NCBI GenBank assembly: GCA_947579605.1
Contig: OX388312.1
Location: 27,923,313-27,987,312 of the forward strand
From: Athripsodes cinereus
Taxonomy: Eukaryota > Arthropoda > Insecta > Trichoptera > Leptoceridae
Reading direction: 5' to 3'
DNA: 64,000 bases
The notes below the pieces were generated by a model. That model worked only from the letters and a program-made list of their open reading frames with translations, ran no database searches and was not told where the DNA came from. The position numbers were made by a program, and so were the translations under genes. This document shows, one piece after another, positions 1 to 9,746 of the stretch (its first letter is position 1; each line of letters begins with the position of its first letter).

Positions 1-577
1 ATGGAAGTAAAATATTTCCTCTATAAAGTGCAATAAATAAATATATAAGAATAATACACTCACCCTTTATTGAGAGTTATGACGGTAAATCACAAAAAGT
101 TTCCTATTCGTGTGCCCACTGTCACAAAACACTTGCACCACTGAGAAAAGTTACGTTTTCAATTTTCAAAACAAATTTTTCATGCACCCTTATTTATCAA
201 AAACTCCACCCTCTTCTGAGACCGGATGTGAGTAGTGGCGGAAGTTGACTGATAATAAACTGTTGCACTATTCCGGAAGTTGACAGTTGCAATGTTTTCG
301 ACGGATTGAACGCCTGTACCACGCGGCACTTACTTTTATCAACAACGCAGTCAAATAAACCATGTTCGAAAGAGGGGCATCAGATTGTATGAAGATGGTA
401 CGCTTCTCAATATGTGGGACATTCAACAACACTGTACTCTTTTTCAATACAAAACGTACCGTACAAAATATACCAGTATAGTACACGTCATACTCGCAAC
501 AGACGTTTCGGTAGTAACTTGCAATAAAACATTGCATCAGTTACGGCAATCGATCATTTTCAAAAATTCATTTCATT
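1..577. other. Left-edge non-coding DNA
   Basis: I see no gene. Short frames exist on both strands but mirror each other and lack any recognisable domain. The segment is the flank of the inverted-repeat transposon that starts near 582. Confidence 0.5.
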
Positions 578-599
578 ATATCGACGGTGGAAAGGCTAT

Positions 600-1000
600 T
601 TGACTAACGTGCACATCGTCAACTTTACAGTAGAGCGATTTTAAACTTAAAATTTTCGAAAAAAAATCATAACAAATTAATGAATTAATATATTTCAAAC
701 TTGTTTTCTACAACTTTCGAAAGATATTTTATGCTATTTATTGAAGTAAATAACATTTTATTTACTTAAAAGCTCTGCAAGATAAGTGGTCTGTTAGTCA
801 AATCGTTTTCTGGGACAGTCAGGTAAAACGACTAACATCCTACTCTTGAAGATTTTCAGATAGGTCCAATTGACTAAAGTGCATTTTTTACCCAATAAAT
901 TGTCCAGTAAAACGATTAACATACTAATTCTGTACTTTTCTAATAGGTTTAATTGACTAACTTGCATTTTTAACCTGATAAATCGTCCAGTAAAATGATG
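600..1000. repeat. Left subterminal motif array (GACTAAC/GTGC type)
   Basis: Copies or near-copies of TTGACTAANNTGC occur at about 600, 795 (inverted), 827, 872, 907, 953 and 990, alternating with CAGTAAAACGA blocks. Regular short motifs next to transposon ends usually bind the transposase; that role is inferred here. Confidence 0.7.
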
Positions 1001-1641
1001 TAAAAGGATTTAAAAAATAAAATTGCATCGGGAATAACATCTTATTCCATGACTCATAAATGTAAATATTCAAGTTAAACATCTAAAGAAGCACGCGTCG
1101 ATCTTATTATCGATGAAAACAGGTAGGCAACAGTGGTCACGAACGTGGCACAATCATTTTTTGAAGAAGGCGAGGTATTTAAAAGACACAAAGTAGTGAA
1201 ATATTGGAAAAATATATTTATTTAGTTTAACCACAAAAATAAAAAAAATTAGAAACAATAAAAAATCATTAAACCTCATTATCAATTGAAACATAAAAAA
1301 AATAACAAACTTGGTCTAGCTTTACAAACAAACAAACTCGAGGAAGAACCTGAGTAATATAATTAATAATAAAATTGAATCATTCAATCTTATCCTATTA
1401 AACTATGTATCATCAAAATTTTTACTTAATTTTTTGGTTTCGATATATTCATTTAGTACTTTTTTTGGTCCAACAAATATAATAAAAAAGCAGCTTTGAT
1501 TTAAAGTTATATACACTCATTATCTTCTATATCGGAATCAGTTAATGCTTCCCTATCATTACTGCATGTCAATATTTCATATTCTCAGTGATATACTCTT
1601 GGGATTACATTTTTCTTACACAAATTCATCAAATCGTTGTA

Positions 1642-2602
1642 AGGGGTGTTTCATATTGTTTTTCGTTTTTTGTTTGACCGTTACGCACCAACCACAGATA
1701 GTGGAGGGCCGGGAGTGATCTCAAAACCCACCAAGCATTAAATGCTTTTGTTTAGTTTAGGAGTAATGGAATCTTCATGGGCCAGCAGCGCGCATTATAC
1801 GTGTGAGCGTTTTATAAAAACAACGATTCGTACACTATTGTTCGACGTCTCTACAGGACATACTTTCATTTAATCACTATGAGAAATGTGCCAAGTGCAA
1901 ATTTAATCAAGCATTGGATGCGAAAGTTTGGAACACACTGGGAACATATGTAATGCCGGATAAATTTGGGCGCAAAAGGACATCGAGGACGAGCACGAAT
2001 GCCGACCGAGTTCGCTAGTCTGTTATCCACGACAGTCACCGCAGCTTCACTAAATTTGAACAAATTCACGGTTCATCGCATTATTCGCGATATTGATCAG
2101 AACATTTCTGGCTACAGTAATGCAAAATCAGATCGGCTACAACCTCAACACATTTTTCCAACAAGATGGAGCCACTTCTCATGTAACAAGTGACTCCCTA
2201 GATGCTCTTCACGAATTATTCTCTGAAAAAGTTATAAATCGTCGAGGAGACATCTTCTGCCCATCGAGGAGCCCAGTTAACATCTGCTGGTTTTTTTCAA
2301 TAGAGCTAGTTCAAAAGTAAAGTTTACAACCCTTTGCCACCCAACTTGAATGTTTTAAAGCAAAGAATCACAGACGAAATTATCGCCATTTTAAAAGCGG
2401 TGCTCCAGCGAGTGATTGAAAATTTTGGTGCCAAGCTTAATAAGTGTGAAGAAGTGGAAGATGCGCACTTACAAACGGTCATTTTTCACAAATAAAATTT
2501 AAAAACCTGCTCTTTAATTTAACAGTGATTATTCCAAGTTTGAACGAATTCTGATGTTTTATTTTCATGTATCAAAAACGAAAAACAATCTGAAACACCC
2601 CA
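1642..2602 (+). mobile_element. Mariner/Tc1-group element, 961 bp, decayed
   Basis: Inverted ends GGGGTGTTTCA followed by ATTGTTTTTCG at 1642-1670 match the reverse complement of 2573-2602. TA sits directly outside both ends (1640-1641 and 2603-2604), the usual target duplication of the group. It lies inside the larger TIR transposon and so inserted later. Confidence 0.85.
1879..2495 (+). pseudogene. Broken mariner-type transposase
   Basis: The pieces fall in several frames. The N-terminal part includes NLIKHWMRKFG and KGHRGRARMPTEF, resembling the DNA-binding half. The middle has FQQDGATSH followed by SRRGD- and PRSP-like text, the region with the second catalytic Asp and the downstream proline-rich signature. 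The C-terminal part ends ATVIFHK-like before TAA. Frameshifts, an in-frame stop and a gap in the central catalytic region mean it cannot encode an active enzyme. The family is recognised from the QQDGATSH-to-SRRGD spacing. Confidence 0.75.
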
Positions 2603-2653
2603 TATTTTGACTTTGACAATGGAAGGGAACAGTTGTAAATTGGAACTAGCTTC

Positions 2654-3370
2654 TTATTCATACACCCGAGTACCTACTTGAATTTCTTCGTTATGTTCTT
2701 TATCGTCATTCATATTATACTTTAGAAATATTTTGCATGGTACACTTTTCTTAATAGTAACAGTTCTTATATTACTAATTTGTCCAACGAGATTGCCTCG
2801 AAAATATTTTTCGGCAACCACCCCGTAGTTAAGAAAATCCTGGTGAGTTAAAACCTCGACTTTATAGGGTTGAACCGATTTCTGGCCAATAGGACCACTG
2901 TTGCCCACTGTGATGGTGCCCAGATTATGGTATTTCTAACGCTTTTTTCAATTACTGCGTGCATACTATCGACGGGCATATGAGTGTGTCCAGGTAATAA
3001 ATGATTGATTTGGATAGTGTTTATGGTATTGCACGATTGTAAAGCTAGATGCATGGCGCTTATTATCATTTTGTTCTTATTTTGACCAGGACACGTGTCG
3101 CTGTAAAGCAGTAAATGTTTCGTATCTCCTCGCTGATCCAATATTTTAATATACTTGGTGATTATAGTGGCGATTTCATTCGCTCCTCTCTTACCTTCAC
3201 TTTCTCCCCATGTGAAGCAGTATGCCTCCCTAGTAATGCTTTCATAAAATGTCAAATTGTAAATAGCATATTTCCGGGAAAAAAATAAAACATGCTTTTT
3301 CCCATTGGTGTATTTAATACGGTTGTGCACAGACTAACGTCACTGTGAGACAGCGTCATATATTTGTACT

Positions 3371-3378
<8 letters not shown>
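2654..3378 (-). pseudogene. C-terminal part of an insect DDE-like/RNase H-like protein of unknown function
   Basis: The frame at 2848-3330 reads FYESITREAYCFTWGESEG, then LLLYSDTCPGQNKNK, then HLLPGHTHMPVDSMHAVIEK. It continues after a frameshift in 2654-2908 (GPIGQKSVQPYKVEVL, then KKSVPCKI). I recognise this combination from multicopy 'uncharacterized' proteins of aphids, moths and other insects (I think annotated as DUF7869, not certain). The acidic residues in YSDTCPGQN, in MPVDSMHA and in the following IEK are arranged like an RNase H-fold nuclease, so a transposase role is plausible. The N-terminal part is missing: the frame stops at the (TA)n tract at 3379 where an RTE fragment is inserted. 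It is the only candidate transposase of the 582-4874 element. Confidence 0.6.
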
Positions 3379-3401
<23 letters not shown>

Positions 3402-3455
3402 ATGAGTAATCCATTGGATTGGTCTGCAACGAGTTTGGTTTTTCTTCTTGTACTC
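3379..3455 (-). mobile_element. RTE family B, extreme 3' end with (TA)n tail
   Basis: A (TA)n run at 3379-3402 is followed by text that, on the minus strand, encodes the C-terminus KTKLVADQSNGL shared with the copies at 42105, 46995 and 49422. It interrupts the DDE-like pseudogene. Confidence 0.75.
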
Positions 3456-3554
3456 TTTAAGTATCATAAATTTTTCATAATAAATTTACAGCTAGCAGTT
3501 TTTTTTTTTAATTGGCTAACAACCCAATTCTGTACTTTTGGTATTAAAATAATG

Positions 3555-4250
3555 AAAAAATGTATACATACATACATACATACCATCACGCCGCTTCCCT
3601 CGCGGGGTAGGCAGAAAGGATCGAGCGCCACTTCCTTCTATCCTTGCATACATCTTTCGCTTCCGTCACTTTCATACAATTCCTCATGCATGCTCTCCTG
3701 TTCAATGTGCTCAACACGTGACCGTCCTGTAGGATTTGATTTAAATGATCTTGCCATTTAATCCTCGGACGTCCACGTCTCCGAGCACCATTCCTCTCAG
3801 CCAAATATATCTTTTTAGTCATTCTGTCCTCATTCATTCTTTCAACGTGTCCAAACCATCTTAACTTATTTACATTCATCCTTGTTATTACACCAACTTT
3901 CATTCCACATTCCTTTCGTATATCACTGTTACGCACACGATCTCTCAGACTTTTACCACACATCCTTCTCAACGATCTCATTTCCACTGCATTTATGCCA
4001 CTTTCATCCTTCTTTAACCATGTCCACGTCTCGCTTGCATACATAAGTGTTGGCACTAAGATAGCAGAGTGCACCAACCTTTTAGCTGTGGTGGATATGT
4101 TTCTATTTGCAATTATTGGTCGGATTGCACCATTTACCTTATTGCCAGCAACTTTTCTCCTTTCAATATCGCTTTCACACTTCCCATCTCTCGTGAACAA
4201 ACTACCTAAGTACACACATTCGTCAACTTGCTCTAACACTTCGTTGTTAA
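3555..4250 (-). pseudogene. RTE family A: C-terminal 217 residues of a reverse-transcriptase polyprotein
   Basis: The frame 3586-4239 covers the region after the polymerase core: YLGSLFTRDGK, then VPTLMYASETW, WFGHVERMNEDR and RRRGRPRIKWQDHL, ending SILSAYPAREAA. This arrangement (thumb, then H-x-x-R, then GRP-x-x-W) is typical of RTE-like LINE C-termini. Polymerase and endonuclease domains are absent, so the copy is strongly 5' truncated. The 3' side carries a (GTAT)n tail (3567-3582 as ATAC repeats). Other copies are at 11606, 36930, 49380/49983 and 56708. Confidence 0.8.
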
Positions 4251-4262
4251 ATGAAAAAATGA

Positions 4263-4856
4263 TTGTAGTAAAATGATAAACGTGTTGAAAATGATTACTG
4301 ATGTGTTAAGCAAATTGTCTAACGTGCCTAATGCAGTAAAAATGAAATGGGTTTAATTGACTAAAATACCATAAGCGTGTTACTTTCTAGTGAGGAAAAA
4401 TAACTAACACGCCAAATGTAATAAAAATTTTATGGGTTTTATTGACTAAAGCGCCATTGACGTATTATTTTCGAGTGAGGATTAAAGGCTAACGTGCCAT
4501 ACAAAAACATAATATAAACGAGGAAAAACTCTAAACAGATTTATCGGATAATTTTTAATCGTGAATAAAATCTAATAAGCTCAAATTGTTGAAATCATAA
4601 AAAGGCAAGGTGCCTAAAATGAAAATTTCATTTCTCAACTTATAGCTAATTGGAGTTCTGAAAAAATACGTACAATTTTGTGTCGTTTTAGTCATAGTAT
4701 TTTATTATATCTTCATAAATTGTAAATATTTTAAAATGACTAACACGCCAAAAATGTTCTCTGATCGCCGTGAAACCGATACCATTCGACGCAGAAAAAA
4801 AAGACGATTTCAACGGTATATATAACTCAATATCGCAAAATTGGCGTGTTAGTCAA
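4263..4856. repeat. Right subterminal motif array
   Basis: The CTAACGTGCC/GACTAACACGCC motif appears at about 4318, 4355, 4403, 4443, 4487, 4733 and in the terminal repeat at 4843, again alternating with GTAATAAAA blocks. It mirrors the left array at 600-1000. Confidence 0.7.
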
Positions 4857-4879
4857 TTAGCCTTTCCACCGTCGATATG

Positions 4880-5795
4880 TTTGTCCGGTAATTCCCATAT
4901 AAATTATTATTAATTTATTTTTCACTATTCCCAAAAAATAAACAAAATGAATTATGCGTGACATAACAGTAAATAAGTTTTAATAAAGAGTTGCTCACAA
5001 ATAAATGTTTTTTTTTTATATATTTTAAAATCAAAGATATTTTGATGTAATACATAATAATACATCTCATTTATAGTTAGACACATGGGAATAATTTATA
5101 TTTAATTTTAGTATAAATATTTATTTTTTTATTCACAGATCTGTCCAGCTTGTTTCATAACTCAACAAGTAGAAATTATTTATATTCGAGAAATCGTTAT
5201 TTTTATAATTTTGTTATATTTAGGTATATATATTATTATGATTTAAAAACCTGACAGAAAGTCAAATATGCAATACAATAATCGCACTGTTTAAGATATA
5301 CGATGTCTTTATTCCGTTTAATAGTTAAGTAATTCAAAATATTTATGGGATTAAATTAAATATTTAAACGGCTCCGTGTATTTTCTATAGTGATTTGTTT
5401 GAAGAATTTAAAGAATGGCGTTGACTGTCTTTATTACCAATTTCAATCAAAATTTTCGACTTATTGAACTGAGATAGTCAATTAATTATATGAATGAAAA
5501 TAAGTCCATCTTCGCCTCCAATGTTTAGAAACTCACGTTCGGATAATGCTAATACAGCATAATAGATTAGGTACATTAAACACTTATACAAGAATTACTA
5601 AGTATAGGTAATTTTTTCGAGTGCATTCTGTTACGTGTTAAATTAAACAATGTAAACTTTAGTACGCATCATCAATAATAATAATAATAACAATTGTATT
5701 ATTTTTAGAATTATTGTATTATTTACTTATATTTCGCAATAATAAAATAATGTAAACTATACGTTATTTAATTCCTAACATGATTAAGGCTCTGT
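4880..5795. other. AT-rich non-coding DNA
   Basis: Contains only poly-A/T runs and a short (AAT)n at about 5671-5690. No coding signal or repeat that I recognise. Confidence 0.5.
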
Positions 5796-5803
5796 ATACC
5801 CAC

Positions 5804-6198
5804 TAGTGATGTAACAAAAGTGTGATTTTGGATATTCGCGAATGCGAATATTTGTTGCTGACTGCGCCCAATAGCGAATATTGACTTGGTTAGATTTCTA
5901 CAATATTGCTCAATCATTAAAATTTTTACCCCCCCCCCCCCTCCCCCCCGTCGCCGAATTTTCAAAATGGTATAGGAATTTAAAATATTTCAAAACTCCT
6001 CGGTTTTCTTAAAGAATATTTTCTTGCAGTACCTTTTCCTACAATGTACTGGGTAAGTACCCGGTACTTTTATCGAATATCCGATATTTTGTTACTGAAA
6101 TTATATTCGCAAAACATTCACAATTTTTTTGCGAATGCGAATACTTTGAAATATGCGAATATTCACGAATGCGATTACGAATATTCGTGACATCACTA
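5804..6198. mobile_element. hAT-type MITE, copy 1 (395 bp)
   Basis: Ends TAGTGATGT and ACATCACTA are inverted repeats. The 8-bp word ATACCCAC flanks both sides exactly (5796-5803 and 6199-6206), the target-duplication length of hAT elements. The interior is built of GAATGCGAATATTCGCG-like words in both orientations, plus a long C tract at 5930-5949. A second copy lies at 51014-51393. There is no coding capacity, so it must be mobilised in trans. Confidence 0.9.
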
Positions 6199-6370
6199 AT
6201 ACCCACGATTTACTTATTCATTCTCTTCACCTTAGTTGTCAAACAACCTTAACTGTTTATGTCTCACGTTTTCATTATTTTAAGCTCTTACGTACTTTGC
6301 TTGTTTGAACCTTTCTTTTGATTCATTCTTCTATTACCTTTAGCTTTTACTTGCGTGGATTTTTCTCTAC

Positions 6371-6845
6371 CCATATGATATGTATGTCTCCACTCGTGTG
6401 GTATATGTGTCCACCCATGTAGTATATACCTATGTGTATCACCCATTTGGTATACATGTTTGTCTCCACTCAAGTGGTATACGTGTCCACCCATGTAGTA
6501 TATTTGTTTGTTTTCACCCATGTGGTATACGTGTATGTCTCCACCCATGTGGTATGTATGTATGTCTCCACTCATGTGGTATATATCTTTGTCTTCACCT
6601 ATATTGTATATATGTGTATCTTTTTGATGATATTTTTTTTGTTTTATTTCCGTTTTGCTGATTTTTTTTTATTTTTTGACTTGGCACACCTTTTTTTCAT
6701 TTTTCATGCTGAGACCGCCTTGGCCAAAAGCTGTTATGGTTTCAGTGCAGGGTGATATTTTTAGAATAATAATATTTTCTACCCGTGTGGTATGCATGTA
6801 TGTCTCCACCCATGTGGTATGTATGTATGTCTCCACTACATTCTT
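6371..6845. repeat. Minisatellite, CCACCCATGTGGTAT units
   Basis: About 25-30-bp units with the core CCACYCATGTGGTATGTATG run from 6371 to 6600 and resume at 6782-6845 after a 170-bp poly-T-rich interruption. A further unit-like piece (CATGTGGTAATGTATG) is at 7097-7112, exactly where the RTE LINE begins. The repetitive short proteins read from it (VYVSTHVVY) are artefacts. Confidence 0.85.
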
Positions 6846-7104
6846 CGACATTTCTTTGATAGTCATTGGACAAGATACTAAATAACTGAATAACTCTTCT
6901 GCAGTCCAATTATACTATCATCGGACTTATGTACATCCATTTTCACATAATATTTTAATAACTCGTAATACAGCGAAGATGGTATATTATATTAAAATTA
7001 TTCGTAATATCACAAACTGCATTAAAACCAGTTACGTAATTAACATTTATTTTATATCTTTCGATGCAATTTTAATAAAACGAATCCAAAATATTCATGT
7101 GGTA

Positions 7105-9737
7105 ATGTATGTATGACAGTTTTTATGACTGTCTGGCAGCCGTCACATCCAAAATTCCTAAAAGGCATAGGATCGTTGTGATGGGCGATTTCAATGCCAA
7201 AGTAGGCAATGACCCACTAAACGGTCCTGGCGTAATGGGGGGGCATGGCATGGGGGTGCTAAATGACAACGGCTCCCGTCTTATAGAATACGCAACACTC
7301 CAAGGACTCCTTATTGGAGGAACACTGTTTCCTCACAAGGATATCCACAAATACACGTGGACCTCACCTGATGGACGTACCAGAAACCAAATTGACCATC
7401 TTTTGGTTAAGGCCCGCGACCGCTCTGATCTACAGGATGTCAGGACATTTCGTGGAGCAGACCTGAAAACGGATCATGAGCTCCTTGTCGGAGCCATGAA
7501 GCTAAGGTTCAATAAATTTGCAAGACCAGCTGCACCGCGAGTGTTTGACGTCTGTGGGTTGGGGAATATTCGGTCTCGCATGAAGTATGAGGCTGAGCTG
7601 CACCAAGGATTTGAACTCTCTCGGTATCTTTCCGATACTGACTCAGTAGAGTCGGCCTGGGAGGAGTTCCGGAGAGTAGTGAAGGCTGCAGCGGTTGCGT
7701 CCATTGGGTTCAAAGAGAGGAACAAACCACCATGGATGTCTATGGAGTCCTGGGGATATATTCAAGATCGCCAAAAAGTCAAGATACTCAGAGATGCTGA
7801 AAAGTCCCCTACGAAACTGGAGGCCCTAAGAAATTCGTACAGAGAGCTAGACCGCCTGGTAAAGCACTCTGTGCGCAAAGACAGACGACGTGATGTCGAA
7901 GCCAAAATACAGCTTGCACAAACTGCCGCGGCCAGGAATGACTCGAAGACTCTCTTTGAAATTACCCGCATGTTGGGAGGAAGAGGTCAGAATAAGACTG
8001 CTGACTCAATTAATGATAGCAGTGGAAACCTGATCTCTGCCCCTGACTTAGTAAGAGGAAGATGGAGAGAACACTTTGAGTTCATTCTAAACCGACCGGA
8101 CCCCTCCTCACCTTTTGATGTTGGCAATGAGGATAGCGACCTAGATATCCCACAGGTATCTGGGATAGCCGAAACCCCCCCAACACATGAGGAGATTGAG
8201 GCAGCTGTAAAAAGGCTAAAAAACAACAAGGCCCCAGGTGAAGATGGAATCCACGCAGAGCTCCTTAAGTATGGCATGAATGCGCTTATCCACCCACTGT
8301 ACCATCTCTTTAACAAGGTGTGGAATGAGGAGCTCTGCCCGAAAGATTGGAGAAATGGATCCATCGTGACACTTTTCAAGAAGGGAAACCCACTGGAATG
8401 CGGAAATTACCGTGGCATCACACTACTTAGTGTGCCTGGTAAAGTTCTCTCACAAATCATATTGAGTCGCATTCAAAAACCAGTGTTGGCATCTCTGAGA
8501 AAGCAACAATGCGGGTTTGTACCTGGCAAGTCCTGTTCGGACGCAATTTTTTGTGCCAGATGTGTACTCCAACAGTCGCAAGAGTTCAACTCACCGCTTG
8601 CATGTTGCTTCATTGACTACGAAAAAGCTTTTGACAGCCCCCACAGACCAACCATATGGAAAATACTGGCCGCGTATGGCATCCCGCCCAAGGTGGTAAC
8701 CATGATCAAAGCCCTGCATATGGACTCTGAATGTTCTGTCAGAACATCAAGTGGTCCAACTGACACCTTCAGGATCACCACTGGAGTCCGGCAGGGCTGT
8801 GTATTGGCACCTTTTATCTTTGCCATAATTATGGACTACCTGCTCAGAAAATCTATTCTGGGCCCTGGCGGTGTGCCTTTATCACAGCGTGAAAACAGTG
8901 AGACGTCTGTGGGAGTGCTGCACGATCTTGAATATGCGGATGATCTAGCCCTTTTTGATACATCTGTGGACGGATTACAGTGCAACGCTAATGCTCTTTA
9001 TGAAAATTCCTTGCGCCTTGGCCTTCGTATCAACGCTGGTAAAACGGAGTACATATGTAATAGTACATGCACGAGTACTCACACCCCACTAATGGTTGGC
9101 AATTCCCAAATATCTCAGGTTAGTAAATTCAGGTACCTGGGAGCAACCATAACGCCAGAGGGTGATCTCCGGTCGGAATTACCAATCCGCATAGGAGCAG
9201 CTAGCGGGGCTTTCAACAACATGAACAAAGTTTGGAAGGCGTCTGGACTCAGCATCAGGACAAAATGTCGCTTGTTCAATGCGTGCATCATCCCAATCCT
9301 TCTATATGGCTGCGAGTCTTGGCACTTAACCAAGGCTCAAGAGCGGAAGATACTAAGCTTTGAAAACAAGTGTCTTAGAAGGATTTTGGATGTCAGATGG
9401 TATGAACATGTTACAAATGATGCTGTGCGCCGGCGCACCCAGCAGAGACCTGTAATCTCCGTAATACAAGAGAGACGATGGTCCTGGCTGGGACATGTTT
9501 TGAGAATGCCCAATGATAGTTGGCCAAAAAGAGCACTGTTTTTCCGTCCGCAGGGGTTCCGTCGGCCCGGGCGTCCCTCTTTCACAATACACCGTTCCTA
9601 TGACAACGATATCAGAGCGCAAGGAATGTCGTGGGAAGAGGTGACGCAATTGGCACAGAGACGCTCTGAATGGAGGAGGCTGGTTTCTGCCCTGTGCTCC
9701 CGAGAGGAGCGTTGAGGGCGATGATGATGATGATGAA
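7105..9737 (+). mobile_element. RTE-type non-LTR retrotransposon, 5' truncated
   Basis: The body is one long open frame followed by a (GAT)n tail at 9718-9734, a 3' microsatellite of the kind RTE elements carry. The 5' boundary at about 7105 abuts a minisatellite-like unit and cuts into the endonuclease domain. Related 3' pieces lie at 43849-44047 and 45795-45862. Confidence 0.9.
7109..9715 (+). CDS. RTE endonuclease/reverse transcriptase, 868 residues, N-terminus missing
   Basis: The product would nick target DNA and copy element RNA onto the nick. Residues about 1-145 are the C-terminal part of an apurinic-type endonuclease: MGDFNAKVG at 25, NQIDHLL at 93, TDHELL at 121. The reverse transcriptase follows at about 340-680: KAPGEDGIHAELLKYG (374), NYRGITLLS (433), FIDYEKAFD (501), GVRQGCVLAP (559) and the catalytic YADD (609-612). 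The C-terminus has WSWLGHVLRMP and FRRPGRPS, as in other RTE proteins. The first catalytic part of the endonuclease is absent, so the ATG used is simply the first in frame. The remainder is free of stops, suggesting a fairly young copy. Confidence 0.85.
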   Translation: MYDSFYDCLAAVTSKIPKRHRIVVMGDFNAKVGNDPLNGPGVMGGHGMGVLNDNGSRLIEYATLQGLLIGGTLFPHKDIHKYTWTSPDGRTRNQIDHLLVKARDRSDLQDVRTFRGADLKTDHELLVGAMKLRFNKFARPAAPRVFDVCGLGNIRSRMKYEAELHQGFELSRYLSDTDSVESAWEEFRRVVKAAAVASIGFKERNKPPWMSMESWGYIQDRQKVKILRDAEKSPTKLEALRNSYRELDRLVKHSVRKDRRRDVEAKIQLAQTAAARNDSKTLFEITRMLGGRGQNKTADSINDSSGNLISAPDLVRGRWREHFEFILNRPDPSSPFDVGNEDSDLDIPQVSGIAETPPTHEEIEAAVKRLKNNKAPGEDGIHAELLKYGMNALIHPLYHLFNKVWNEELCPKDWRNGSIVTLFKKGNPLECGNYRGITLLSVPGKVLSQIILSRIQKPVLASLRKQQCGFVPGKSCSDAIFCARCVLQQSQEFNSPLACCFIDYEKAFDSPHRPTIWKILAAYGIPPKVVTMIKALHMDSECSVRTSSGPTDTFRITTGVRQGCVLAPFIFAIIMDYLLRKSILGPGGVPLSQRENSETSVGVLHDLEYADDLALFDTSVDGLQCNANALYENSLRLGLRINAGKTEYICNSTCTSTHTPLMVGNSQISQVSKFRYLGATITPEGDLRSELPIRIGAASGAFNNMNKVWKASGLSIRTKCRLFNACIIPILLYGCESWHLTKAQERKILSFENKCLRRILDVRWYEHVTNDAVRRRTQQRPVISVIQERRWSWLGHVLRMPNDSWPKRALFFRPQGFRRPGRPSFTIHRSYDNDIRAQGMSWEEVTQLAQRRSEWRRLVSALCSREER

Positions 9738-9746
9738 TGTATGTAA

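Larger units (their letters stand above)
582..4874. mobile_element. 4.3-kb TIR DNA transposon with subterminal motif arrays
   Basis: The left end CGACGGTGGAAAGGCTA is repeated in inverted form at the right end (4858-4874). The match continues inward as TTGACTAAC with few mismatches, giving a terminal inverted repeat of about 30 bp. ATAT flanks both ends (578-581 and 4875-4878). It may be a 4-bp target duplication, but the word is its own reverse complement, so TA or longer boundaries are possible. Both ends contain many copies of a TTGACTAANNTGC-like motif. The only element-like gene left inside is the broken minus-strand frame at 2654-3378. Later insertions inside are a mariner-like element (1642-2602), an RTE 3' fragment (3379-3455) and a second RTE fragment (3555-4250). 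I cannot assign it to a named superfamily. The inverted repeats are directly visible; ownership of the gene is inferred from its position. Confidence 0.8.

Noticed and set aside
6380..6755. Several overlapping frames with VYVSTHVVY-type repeats
   Set aside because: They are read through the minisatellite; the repetition is in the DNA unit, and no domain or start context supports a protein.
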